A DNA stretch of 64,000 nt, taken from CBDFNC01 sp965249895 (GTDB lineage: Bacteria; Pseudomonadota; Gammaproteobacteria; Enterobacterales; CBDFNC01). The notes under the pieces are model-generated. The model was given only the letters and a program-made list of their open reading frames with translations, ran no database searches and was not told where the DNA came from. This document shows positions 34,761-43,360 of this stretch, piece by piece; the first letter of the stretch is position 1, and every line of letters starts with the position of its first letter. Made by a program: the position numbers and the translations under genes. The stretch spans positions 2,914,001 through 2,978,000 of the forward strand of contig CBDFNC010000005.1 of NCBI GenBank assembly GCA_965249895.1, written 5' to 3'.

Positions 34761-35843
34761 CTAATCAACCAAACCCGGCTCAGCCACCCCTTGTAAGGCT
34801 TCAATTTGCAATGTCTGGGTAGGAAAGGCTATTTCCGCGTTATGTTTGCTGATAACCGCCATTGCCTGCATTAACACATCTTGCTTGATCTCATGAAAGC
34901 GGATCCAGTCTGTCGTTTTGGTAAAGGTATAGATGAAGAAATCCAGCGAAGAAGGACCAAAGCTATTAAAGTTCACGATCAAGGTCTGCCGGGTATCTAT
35001 TTCCGGGTGCTCCTGCAGCATGGCTTTAACGTCTCTGACGATCAGACCCAGCTTGGCGCTGTCATCGTAACGGATGCCTATGGTTTCATAGATACGCCGG
35101 TTCGACATGCGTGACGGGTTTTCTACCGAAATTTGGGTGAAAATAGCATTTGGCACGTATAAGGGCCGCTTATCAAAAGTGCGGATCATAGTTAGCCGCC
35201 AGCCTATTTTCTCTACCGTACCTTCGATATTACGATCTGGAGAGCGGATCCAGTCCCCAACTTTAAACGGCCGGTCCATATAAATAACCAAAGCACCAAA
35301 AAAGTTGGCCAACAGGTCTTTTGCCGCCATACCCACAACCAGACCACCTACACCACCAAAAGCCAGCACCCCGGAAATGCTGAACCCTAATGCCTGGAAC
35401 AATGCCAGCGCAGTGATAATAAATACGGAGGCTCTGAGTAGCTTACCCAGTGCAGTTACTGTGGTTTCGTCTTTTTCGAGCTCAATAAAGCGCAGCTCTG
35501 TTTTATGAATAAAACGCAAAAATGCCCAGCAAACCAGCAGACTTATGGCCAAAGTGCGGATCACTGGAATATATTCCAGTAAAGCCGACTCCTTGCTTTC
35601 TGCAAACACCATAGCCATCAGGGAAAGGCCTGCCACCGCAATTAACCAATTAACGGGTTTCCAGATAGCATGCCAAACCACATCGTCCCAGCCCGTGGCA
35701 GTTTTTGTTACCAGGCCCTCCATTTTTTGGGCGAAAATGCGCCACGCAACAAAAGCAATACAGGTGAACAACAGGACAAATGATATATCCACCATCCAAT
35801 TATTGGTTTTAAACGAATTAATTATTTTAGCAATCCATTCCAT
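34761..35843 (-). CDS. MscS-family mechanosensitive channel
   Basis: A 360-residue small-conductance mechanosensitive channel homologue. Membrane segments lie near residues 15-35, 65-85, 90-110 and 130-180. The pore-lining and beta domain appear as GVLAFGGVGGLVVGMAAKDLLANFFGALVIYMDRPFKVGDWI at about 153-195, with the glycine/alanine-rich TM3 pattern of MscS. A cytosolic vestibule follows (VPNAIFTQISVENPSRMSNRRI). It opens on membrane stretch during osmotic downshock. Whether it is linked to the flanking c-di-GMP genes, which share its strand, is not clear. Confidence 0.92.
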   Translation of the reverse strand: MEWIAKIINSFKTNNWMVDISFVLLFTCIAFVAWRIFAQKMEGLVTKTATGWDDVVWHAIWKPVNWLIAVAGLSLMAMVFAESKESALLEYIPVIRTLAISLLVCWAFLRFIHKTELRFIELEKDETTVTALGKLLRASVFIITALALFQALGFSISGVLAFGGVGGLVVGMAAKDLLANFFGALVIYMDRPFKVGDWIRSPDRNIEGTVEKIGWRLTMIRTFDKRPLYVPNAIFTQISVENPSRMSNRRIYETIGIRYDDSAKLGLIVRDVKAMLQEHPEIDTRQTLIVNFNSFGPSSLDFFIYTFTKTTDWIRFHEIKQDVLMQAMAVISKHNAEIAFPTQTLQIEALQGVAEPGLVD

Positions 35844-35938
35844 CTCTTTTGCTCAATTTACAGTTTTAAACCAATCGGAAGCCAGAGCCAGCAAGGTTTA
35901 CCCAGGTAGGCGCAAACTTGTATGACGAGCCCAGACTC

Positions 35939-35965
35939 AGACCTAGGCTAAACTAGCCTAGGTCT
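35939..35965 (-). terminator. Hairpin that includes the stop codon of the second GGDEF/EAL gene
   Basis: Perfect 11-base arms AGACCTAGGCT / AGCCTAGGTCT with a 5-base loop. One arm encodes the last residues (RPRL) of the protein ending at 35948, and the stop codon lies at the loop and second arm. No T-run follows. Confidence 0.55.
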
Positions 35966-38467
35966 CTGCTGCTGCAAAAATTCCCTTAATGACTCGAATG
36001 GTAAAGGCCGGCTAAGCAAGAACCCCTGGAAAAAATCGCAACCTTGCTGTTGTAAATAAGCAAGCTGTTCAGGGTGCTCCACCCCCTCGGTAACCACCTT
36101 CATACCAAGGTTATGAATTATATCAATAATGCCATTCAGCAGCATGTTATCTTGTTGATTAACTGGAATATTTGAAATAAAACTGCGATCAATTTTAACC
36201 AGATCTGCCGGCAAGCTACGTAAGTAGTTCAGGGAAGAGTAACCTGTGCCAAAATCATCTATGGCGATATTTATACCTGCTTTTTTTAACGCCTCAAGGC
36301 GTTGTATGTGTCGACTGCCATTGCTCATCATTAAACTTTCAGTGATCTCCATAGTCACCGCATTCGGCCTTAGGCCACTGCGCTTAATGACTTCTATCCA
36401 TTCACTGGCCAGCAAATCTACAGTTTGAAACTCCAAGGTCGAGCGGTTAACGCTGACTTCGATATGTGTAAAACCTTCCTTGTGCAGCTGGTTAACCTCA
36501 AAACAAGCCTGTTCCAACACCAGCTCACCTAGCTGCTGGATCAAACCAGACTCTTCAGCCAGCGGAACAAAAACATCGGGCGAAATGAAGCCGTGTATCG
36601 GGTGCTGCCAACGAACCAGGGCTTCGAGCTTGGTCGTTTTTCCACTAAGATTCTCGATAATGGGTTGATAAAAAACGGTGAGATTTTTCTCTTTTATTGC
36701 CTCAGCCAGATCAACCCTTAACTCATGTTGTCGCTGAGCCGTTCTAGCCATTTCACTCTGATAGCATACTCTTTGATTACGACCGGATTTCTTGGCAGCA
36801 AACAGAGCCTGATCAGCGTTCTGCATCAAGTTTTCACTACAGTTAGCATCAGCGGGGAAAAGTGTTATGCCCATACAGGCAGAAATATACAATTGCTGAT
36901 TTTCCAGCCGAAACCCTTGGGAAAATGCGCCCAAAATTTGTTTGGCAAACACTTCCGCCTGACGTTTACTAACTATATCCGGGATAATAAAAGAAAATTC
37001 ATCCCCCCCCAGTCGTGCCAGGTAGTCCTGTTTGCGCAGTCGAGTCTTTAGCCGTCCCGCCACTCGCTTCAGTAACTGGTCTCCAGACAGGTGGTCCAGG
37101 TTGTTGTTTACCGATTTAAAATCATCCAAGTTCAGGTGCAAGAGAGCAAACTTTTTTTCCGGCCCCAGTCTCACCCTGGTGTTTAGTTCCAGATGAAAGG
37201 ACCGCCGGTTGGGTAATTGGGTCAGTAAATCGACACCTGTAATAACCCTTGGTTTTTCTTCTGCCTTGCTTGGCTGCAGCATAACAATAAAATACTCGGT
37301 ATCACCTTTTTGGTTTCGCACCGCCGTCACATTAGCATTCGCGAGCACCAGATCACCTGTTTTAGTTAAATAGCGCTTGTTGACGCTAAAACTATCCTCC
37401 ACACCTTTTAACAGGTCCTTATATTGGGAGCGGGTTTTTAATCCATCTTCTGGGTAAGTTATTTGCCTTACATTCAGTTTATCCAGTTCGCCATATCCCA
37501 ATAATTTGCGGCCACAAGGGTTGATCCAGGAAATACTACCGTCAACCTCCAGCCTCATTAAGCTTACTGGGAAGCTATTCACTATGGTTTCCAGTAACTT
37601 GTCTTTTTCCTCTCCACGGCGTTGCATTACCTTCTGTCGCGTGACGTCCTGAGTAATGCCGCTCAGCTTAACTATCCTGCCTTGGTTGTCCTTAATGACA
37701 CTGACATTGGCATTCAGCCACTTTGGTATCCCCCTGGCAGAAATAATGCGGTAATAAAATGAATACGGGCTAGCTATCTGTCCCTGAGCTAGCTGTTTCA
37801 GCTTGGCTTGCATTTTTTTTCTGTCACCAGGCACTATATATTTAGCCAATTTATCCAGTGTCATGATCTGTGAATAAGGCTCAAGATCAAATAATAGATA
37901 GGCGCCTTCCGACCATTGTACGGCCATATCGGCCAAGTCAACTTCCCAGCTGCCAATACGCCCAATACTTGGGGCGTCTTTCAGGAAACTTGCACCGCTG
38001 TTTTGCTCCAGTTCTTTTGCCAGTAACCCCTTCAGCGAGGTGAGTAGCTCCCGCCGCCAGTCGGGCTCTATGCCCTGTTCAAACGTGAGCATGCAGACAC
38101 CCAGGGGTTCACCTTCTTGGCTCTGGATACATACTCCCATATAGGCTTTGGCTTGCCATTGCCGGAGCTGATTAGCCAGGGGGAACTGATGCTGAAGACC
38201 TTGTTTGATGACACAAAAACCTTGGGAAAGCGTATTGGCACAGGGAGCATCTTGAATACGATAGGAGAAATTAGCCAGGATCTTGCCCTTACTGTATACG
38301 GCTTGAGTCACCAGCTTGGTCTTGTCGGTATTCACACAAGCAACCACGGCCTGCTGCGCCCGACAAAGGCTTACCAGCTCCTGCACTGTAGCATTAAAAA
38401 ATTTCTGCTCCCGCAGATGGGCCACGCGATTAACAAAGCGATTGATGGCGGTCAGCGCCGAAGTCAT
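35948..38467 (-). CDS. GAF-PAS-GGDEF-EAL c-di-GMP protein
   Basis: A cytoplasmic c-di-GMP protein of 839 residues. The ATG at 38467 has AGGA 8 bases upstream and is preferred to 38476. A GAF-like domain (about 10-150: FNATVQELVSLCRAQQAVVACV, APCANTLSQGFCVIKQG), two PAS domains (about 165-280 and 290-405), GGDEF with an intact motif near residue 485 (LARLGGDEFSF) and EAL with an intact motif near 612 (KLEALVRW) follow in order; DDFGTGYSS is present. No membrane segments. Both catalytic domains look competent. A chloride- or redox-type cue for the GAF domain cannot be read from sequence. Confidence 0.92.
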   Translation of the reverse strand: MTSALTAINRFVNRVAHLREQKFFNATVQELVSLCRAQQAVVACVNTDKTKLVTQAVYSKGKILANFSYRIQDAPCANTLSQGFCVIKQGLQHQFPLANQLRQWQAKAYMGVCIQSQEGEPLGVCMLTFEQGIEPDWRRELLTSLKGLLAKELEQNSGASFLKDAPSIGRIGSWEVDLADMAVQWSEGAYLLFDLEPYSQIMTLDKLAKYIVPGDRKKMQAKLKQLAQGQIASPYSFYYRIISARGIPKWLNANVSVIKDNQGRIVKLSGITQDVTRQKVMQRRGEEKDKLLETIVNSFPVSLMRLEVDGSISWINPCGRKLLGYGELDKLNVRQITYPEDGLKTRSQYKDLLKGVEDSFSVNKRYLTKTGDLVLANANVTAVRNQKGDTEYFIVMLQPSKAEEKPRVITGVDLLTQLPNRRSFHLELNTRVRLGPEKKFALLHLNLDDFKSVNNNLDHLSGDQLLKRVAGRLKTRLRKQDYLARLGGDEFSFIIPDIVSKRQAEVFAKQILGAFSQGFRLENQQLYISACMGITLFPADANCSENLMQNADQALFAAKKSGRNQRVCYQSEMARTAQRQHELRVDLAEAIKEKNLTVFYQPIIENLSGKTTKLEALVRWQHPIHGFISPDVFVPLAEESGLIQQLGELVLEQACFEVNQLHKEGFTHIEVSVNRSTLEFQTVDLLASEWIEVIKRSGLRPNAVTMEITESLMMSNGSRHIQRLEALKKAGINIAIDDFGTGYSSLNYLRSLPADLVKIDRSFISNIPVNQQDNMLLNGIIDIIHNLGMKVVTEGVEHPEQLAYLQQQGCDFFQGFLLSRPLPFESLREFLQQQRPRLV

Positions 38468-38710
38468 CAAAAACATCCTGATATTTTAGATAGCTGACGA
38501 TTCTACTGGAAAAAATGATACTTTATGGAGACTTGATATAGATTTGAGAAGAAAGTCGAAAAACACCCGCAAAGGAGAACACAACAAACCTTTCGGCTGG
38601 TACTCATTTGTCTACTTTCTCCCTGAATAGAGCTATTTATATAATGCCAATATTCAGTAGTATTGCTGCTAACGTGGGAGCTTTAGCGGATAGCATCGAG
38701 GCAATAAAAA

Positions 38711-38731
38711 CACGGGCGCTAATTGCCCGTG
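38711..38731 (-). terminator. Rho-independent terminator of prlC
   Basis: CACGGGC / GCCCGTG arms with a 7-base loop, followed on the - strand by TTTTTATT; 15 bases after the prlC stop codon. Confidence 0.85.
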
Positions 38732-38745
38732 CCGCCTGGTTTTAT

Positions 38746-40785
38746 CTATCCTTTAATACCGCTATGGCGCAATAGCGCATCTATCTGAGGCTCACGCCCC
38801 ATAAAGCCTTTAAACAACTCCATCGGCTGTTGTGAACCACCTTTCTCAAGGATATTAGTTAAGAAATCATGACCAGTTTTCGAATTAAAAATTCCTTCTT
38901 GTTCAAATCGAGAAAACGCGTCTGCCGATAATACTTCGGCCCACTTATAGCTGTAATAGCCAGCCGAATAACCACCGGCAAAGATGTGACTGAAGCCGTG
39001 CTGGAAACGGTTAAAAGCGGGTGGAATAAACGCTGACACCTGCGACCTAACTTCATCCAAGACCTGCTGAATATTGCCACCAGCTGCTGGCTGGTATTCC
39101 AGGTGCATGCGGAAATCGAACAGGGAAAATTCAAGCTGTCTCACCATCATCAGGGCCGAGTGGTAGTTTTTCGCCGCCAACATGCGTTCAAGCAGCGCCT
39201 TCGGCAGGGGTTCGCCTGTTTCATAATGGCCGGAAATAAAACCTAACGCTTCACTTTCCCAGCACCAGTTCTCCATAAATTGACTCGGTAATTCCACCGC
39301 ATCCCAGGGCACGCCATTAATGCCGGAAACACCGGATGTTTCGATTTGGGTGAGCATATGATGGATACCGTGACCAAACTCATGGAATAAGGTAGTGACT
39401 TCATCATGGGTAAACAGAGCCGGCTTGCCACCAACGGGTTTATTAAAGTTGCAGGTTAAGTAAGCAACAGGCTTTTGCAATACACCATCTTGTTGACGAC
39501 GCCTTACCAGGCAATCATTCATCCAGGCACCGCCACGTTTGTGCTCTCTGACGTACAGGTCTAGATAAAAACTTCCCCGGAGTTCGTCCTGCTGGTCAAA
39601 AATATGGAAGTGACGTACATCAGGATGCCAGCTATCTACCCCCTTGGCCTCTTCAATACGCAGGCCAAACAGGCGCTTGACCACTTCAAACAAGCCGTTA
39701 ACCACTTTTTCTTCAGGGAAATAAGGTCTCAGCTCCTCTGCGGATATTGAATAGGTATGCTGCTTTAGCTTCTCTCCGAAGTAACCCACATCCCAGGCGT
39801 TAATATCATCCACACCATAATGCTGCTTAGCAAAGGCCCTTAGCTCAGCTAATTCCTGCTGCGCCTGAGGTTTGGATTTCTCTGCCAAACCATCAAGGAA
39901 GGCCAGTACCTGTTCAGGTGACTCCGCCATTTTGGTAGCCAGGCTGTCCTGGGCAAAATTATCAAAACCAAGCAGTTGAGAGACTTCATGCCTGAGGGCC
40001 AAGGTTTCTTCCATCACCTCGCTATTATCCCATTTCCCCCCATATGGACCCTGATCAGAGGCGCGGGTAACAAAGGCTGTATACACTTCCTCTCTTAGCT
40101 CCTGGTTATCGGCATAAGTCATCACCGGCAGGTAGCTTGGAAAATCCAGCGTAAATAAGTACCCTTCTTGCTCTTTAACCGCCGCCGCTTCTTTTGCCGC
40201 AACAATAGCAGATCCGGGCAATCCAACTAACTCTTGCTCATCTTTAACCAATTTGCTCCAGGCTAAAGTAGCATCCATCACGTTATTGCTAAACTGAGAA
40301 GCCAGCTCAGATAGTCGGCTTTTGATTTGGCCATATCTTTGTTTTTGCTCTTCTGCCAGGGCAATACCAGATAATTTGAAATCACGCAGCGTGTCCTGAA
40401 TATATTTCTGCTGCTCAAGCTTTAGCTTAGGGTATTCAGCACTCTCACTTATCTGTTTATACGCCTCATACAAGCCTTGATGTTGGCCCACAAAAGTACC
40501 GTATTCTGACAGTAAGGGTAAACAAGCGTCATGAGCAGCTCTTAGCTCATCGGTATTCACCACGGCATTCATATGAGAAACAGGTGACCAAACCTTAGAT
40601 AAGCGATCTGATATCTCATCCAGTGGCTGGATCAAGTTATTCCAGGAGTAAGGACCACCGGATAACAAGGCAGCTATTTTTGCTTTGGCATCGCTTATGG
40701 TCTGCTCTACAGCAGGCTGAACGTGTTCGGGTTTGATCAGGCTAAATTGAGGGAGTCCAGAATAATCGACCAGTGGGTTATCCAT
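38746..40785 (-). CDS. prlC: Oligopeptidase A (M3 metallopeptidase)
   Basis: Oligopeptidase A, 679 residues, the standard length. The zinc motif HEFGH is near residue 467 (DEVTTLFHEFGHGIHHML) and the third zinc ligand lies in ENWCWESEAL. It degrades short peptides, including cleaved signal peptides, in the cytoplasm. The N-terminus (NPLVDYSGLPQFSLIKPEHVQPAVEQTI) matches PrlC. A promoter-like sequence lies upstream. In E. coli prlC is heat-shock controlled and immediately followed by rsmJ; the present separation is unusual. Confidence 0.96.
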   Translation of the reverse strand: MDNPLVDYSGLPQFSLIKPEHVQPAVEQTISDAKAKIAALLSGGPYSWNNLIQPLDEISDRLSKVWSPVSHMNAVVNTDELRAAHDACLPLLSEYGTFVGQHQGLYEAYKQISESAEYPKLKLEQQKYIQDTLRDFKLSGIALAEEQKQRYGQIKSRLSELASQFSNNVMDATLAWSKLVKDEQELVGLPGSAIVAAKEAAAVKEQEGYLFTLDFPSYLPVMTYADNQELREEVYTAFVTRASDQGPYGGKWDNSEVMEETLALRHEVSQLLGFDNFAQDSLATKMAESPEQVLAFLDGLAEKSKPQAQQELAELRAFAKQHYGVDDINAWDVGYFGEKLKQHTYSISAEELRPYFPEEKVVNGLFEVVKRLFGLRIEEAKGVDSWHPDVRHFHIFDQQDELRGSFYLDLYVREHKRGGAWMNDCLVRRRQQDGVLQKPVAYLTCNFNKPVGGKPALFTHDEVTTLFHEFGHGIHHMLTQIETSGVSGINGVPWDAVELPSQFMENWCWESEALGFISGHYETGEPLPKALLERMLAAKNYHSALMMVRQLEFSLFDFRMHLEYQPAAGGNIQQVLDEVRSQVSAFIPPAFNRFQHGFSHIFAGGYSAGYYSYKWAEVLSADAFSRFEQEGIFNSKTGHDFLTNILEKGGSQQPMELFKGFMGREPQIDALLRHSGIKG

Positions 40786-41201
40786 AGGGTTCTCTTTGTT
40801 AGAGGAAGATGTATATAACTAAATAAGGTCCAATATTGCCTAAATCAAGGCCAGCTATTTGTTTAATCACACAATTCTGACCACTTCCCCTTGACTTGTC
40901 TGCGTTTATTGGCAAATTTAACAAGTTCTAATTTAAGCTAGAGGATTTTTGGTGCAGACAATCACCCGGATATGACACAATTCCAGCGCAAGATGTTCGA
41001 TAGGAGTGCTAGAAGGGTCTATGATCTGAGTATTCACTAGTGAAGGTAGAATATGACAGTCTCCCCATCTGCTACCCAGCAAGTATTGAACCTAGCCCGA
41101 CCAATCTTCAACGAGCGCCTTACTGGAATCGTCTCAACTTAACAGCGCCTATTGTGCAACACGTGAATAATGAAGACCAGGAAGTATAACCTGGCACAGG
41201 G
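40786..41201. other. Intergenic region between prlC and the histidine kinase
   Basis: A 416-base divergent gap. It holds the candidate prlC promoter on its left side. A 29-codon frame at 41053-41142 (MTVSPSATQQVLNLARPIF...) has no family I recognise and no strong ribosome site. No RNA gene, repeat or clear kinase promoter was seen. Confidence 0.6.
40820..40848 (-). promoter_or_regulatory. Candidate prlC promoter
   Basis: On the - strand TTGATT and TATTTA are separated by 17 bases, 34 bases before the prlC start. The same stretch also reads as CTTGATT-N14-CCTTATTT, loosely like a sigma32 heat-shock promoter (CTTGAAA / CCCCATNT). Confidence 0.4.
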
Positions 41202-43181
41202 ATGAGCATAGAAATGCCCAACTTGATAACAAAATTAAAGAAGTCAGCCTCGCAAAATAGTCTCTCATTCAGGCTGCTTTCCTATATTTTGCTTTGTAGT
41301 ACCGTATTAGCCCTAGTGATCACTATGATCCAACTTCTTTGGGACTACCGCAAAGATGTAGGGATGATCGAAGACAGTATTAGTCAGATCGAAGCCAGCT
41401 TTTTACAGCCCATAGCAGCCAGCTTATGGAACCTGGATGAAGAGCAGGTGCAGGTGCAAATTGAAGGCATAATGAACCTGCCCAATATGCAATATGTGCT
41501 AATCAAGGAGATCCTTGGTAGCTCAGAAGTCCCGCTATTGGAAAAAGGTCTGCATAAACAGCATTTCGATATTAGCCGTCAGTTTGACCTGGTTTACCAA
41601 GGAGAGATCGTTGGCAAGCTACTGGTCGCAGCCTCGCTGGATCAGGTCTATCAGCGCCTCATCGAAAAATCCATGCTTATCCTGGTCAGCCAGACCATCA
41701 AGACCCTGGTTGTTTCCATCTGTATCTTACTGATTATTTATTATCTGGTGATCCGCCACATAAACCGTATTGTCGATTACACTCGCACTTTTAAGCTGGA
41801 GGATGTAGGTTATGCCCTCAAGCTGGAAGGCAGAGCTGACAAACCTGAAAAACCCGATGAACTGGATACCCTTGCCAGCACATTTAATCAAATGCGAGAT
41901 AAAATAGTCTCTGAGTTAAGGGCCAAGGAAAAGTCAAACAAACAACTGGAAAGAGAGCGTGATTTCTCCGCCACCATCATCAATTCTTCCACTACCGTTA
42001 TCTGTTGCCTGAACGAAGACCTTAGCATCTCCAATATCAATCCAGCTGGCGTAGTATTAACGGGTTATAGCCAGGAAGAGATGACTGGCCGAAATTGGCT
42101 AAACCTTTTTGTGGACGAAGAGCATAAAGAGAATTTGCTGGAAAAACTAAAAGAAAACAAAGCCGTCAAAGATTTAGAAGTTTCCATGACTGACCAAATG
42201 AGTGAAACCAATATCTTACTATGGAGCTTTGCACCTTTTTACGAAGGCGATAAATTTAAGTTTTACATCGGTTTTGGTTATGACGTATCTCCCCTTAAAC
42301 GAGTGGAGCAGGAGATCAAACAGCTTAACGATGAACTCGAGGAAAAAGTTCAATTAAGAACAGCTAGTCTGAAAGACAGTAACCATCAGTTAGTTGAAGC
42401 CTTTGATGAACTTAAACGCGCCCAACAGACTCTTGTGGAATCGGAAAAAATGGCTTCGCTGGGCAGCTTAGTCGCCGGTGTCGCCCATGAGATCAATACC
42501 CCCATAGGTATCAGTGTCACAGCATCTTCCTTTTTACAGGAGCAGACCCGCAGACTCTCTGCCAAGGTTGCTGAAGGTAAACTCACCCGCTCCTTTATTG
42601 AAGATCTCATCGCCAACCTGGACGAATCATCGGAATTACTACTGGGGAACCTGAAACGAGCTTCAGACCTTATCAGCAGCTTTAAGCAGGTTGCCGTGGA
42701 CCAATCCAGTGAAGCTTGTTATACCTTTAACCTCGCCGACAACCTGAATCAGGTTGTCACCTCCCTAAGCCATAAACTAAAGAAATCTCGTTGTGAAGTG
42801 GTCACAAGTTGCGACCAGAAATTAATGATTAACAGTTTCCCTGGCAGTTTTACCCAGATTTACTCCAACCTGATCATCAATTCGGTCACCCATGGTTTCG
42901 ATGACTGGGATGGTGAAAGAAAGATCTCCATAAATATTACTGAGGCTGAGCAAAGGTTAAATATCGAATACAAGGACAGCGGAAAAGGTATCGAAGATTA
43001 TATTGCCAAGCGTATTTTCGATCCTTTTGTCACCTCCAAGCGAGGCCAGGGCGGCAGCGGCCTCGGAACCCATGTGATCTATAACCTGGTGGTTCAGCTT
43101 CTGAAAGGTAAGATCAGCTTCGAAACTCAGAAAAACGAAGGAGTTCGTTTCCATATTTCGATTCCTTATCTGCCCACTTAA
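41202..43181 (+). CDS. Orphan membrane sensor histidine kinase
   Basis: A 659-residue sensor kinase. Two membrane segments (about 27-45 and 165-187) enclose a periplasmic domain of about 120 residues. A HAMP-like region (YTRTFKLEDVGYALKLEGRADKPEKP then DELDTLASTFNQMRDKI) follows, then a PAS domain at about 255-370, a coiled coil at about 375-415 and the catalytic core. The phosphoacceptor is H429 in GVAHEINTPIGI. The ATP-binding domain has NLIINSVTHGF (N box), DSGKGI (G1) and GGSGLGTHV (G2). No response regulator is adjacent, so its partner lies elsewhere. The HEINTP variant is typical of the group that often controls chemosensory or metabolic outputs; the signal is unknown. Confidence 0.9.
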   Translation: MSIEMPNLITKLKKSASQNSLSFRLLSYILLCSTVLALVITMIQLLWDYRKDVGMIEDSISQIEASFLQPIAASLWNLDEEQVQVQIEGIMNLPNMQYVLIKEILGSSEVPLLEKGLHKQHFDISRQFDLVYQGEIVGKLLVAASLDQVYQRLIEKSMLILVSQTIKTLVVSICILLIIYYLVIRHINRIVDYTRTFKLEDVGYALKLEGRADKPEKPDELDTLASTFNQMRDKIVSELRAKEKSNKQLERERDFSATIINSSTTVICCLNEDLSISNINPAGVVLTGYSQEEMTGRNWLNLFVDEEHKENLLEKLKENKAVKDLEVSMTDQMSETNILLWSFAPFYEGDKFKFYIGFGYDVSPLKRVEQEIKQLNDELEEKVQLRTASLKDSNHQLVEAFDELKRAQQTLVESEKMASLGSLVAGVAHEINTPIGISVTASSFLQEQTRRLSAKVAEGKLTRSFIEDLIANLDESSELLLGNLKRASDLISSFKQVAVDQSSEACYTFNLADNLNQVVTSLSHKLKKSRCEVVTSCDQKLMINSFPGSFTQIYSNLIINSVTHGFDDWDGERKISINITEAEQRLNIEYKDSGKGIEDYIAKRIFDPFVTSKRGQGGSGLGTHVIYNLVVQLLKGKISFETQKNEGVRFHISIPYLPT

Positions 43182-43208
43182 CCCTGTCCACATATACTCT
43201 TTTCCGTT

Positions 43209-43245
43209 TGTGTGCTGTGGTAATTAACTAACACCACAGCACACA
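43209..43245. terminator. Strong hairpin after the histidine kinase
   Basis: Thirteen-base perfect arms TGTGTGCTGTGGT / ACCACAGCACACA with an 11-base A/T-rich loop, 28 bases after the kinase stop. There is no T-run, so termination is probable rather than certain. Confidence 0.6.
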
Positions 43246-43360
43246 CTGTAATGACAAACAGCGATAGCCTCCTGCCTAATCACACCAGCGACGGCCTATT
43301 TAATTACTTGTATTTGGTGGTTAAAGCCATAAAATCAGCTAAAAACATCTGGAGAGACTC

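Noticed and set aside
41053..41142. 29-codon frame before the histidine kinase
   Set aside because: No strong ribosome site, no hydrophobic or known motif, and short enough to arise by chance.
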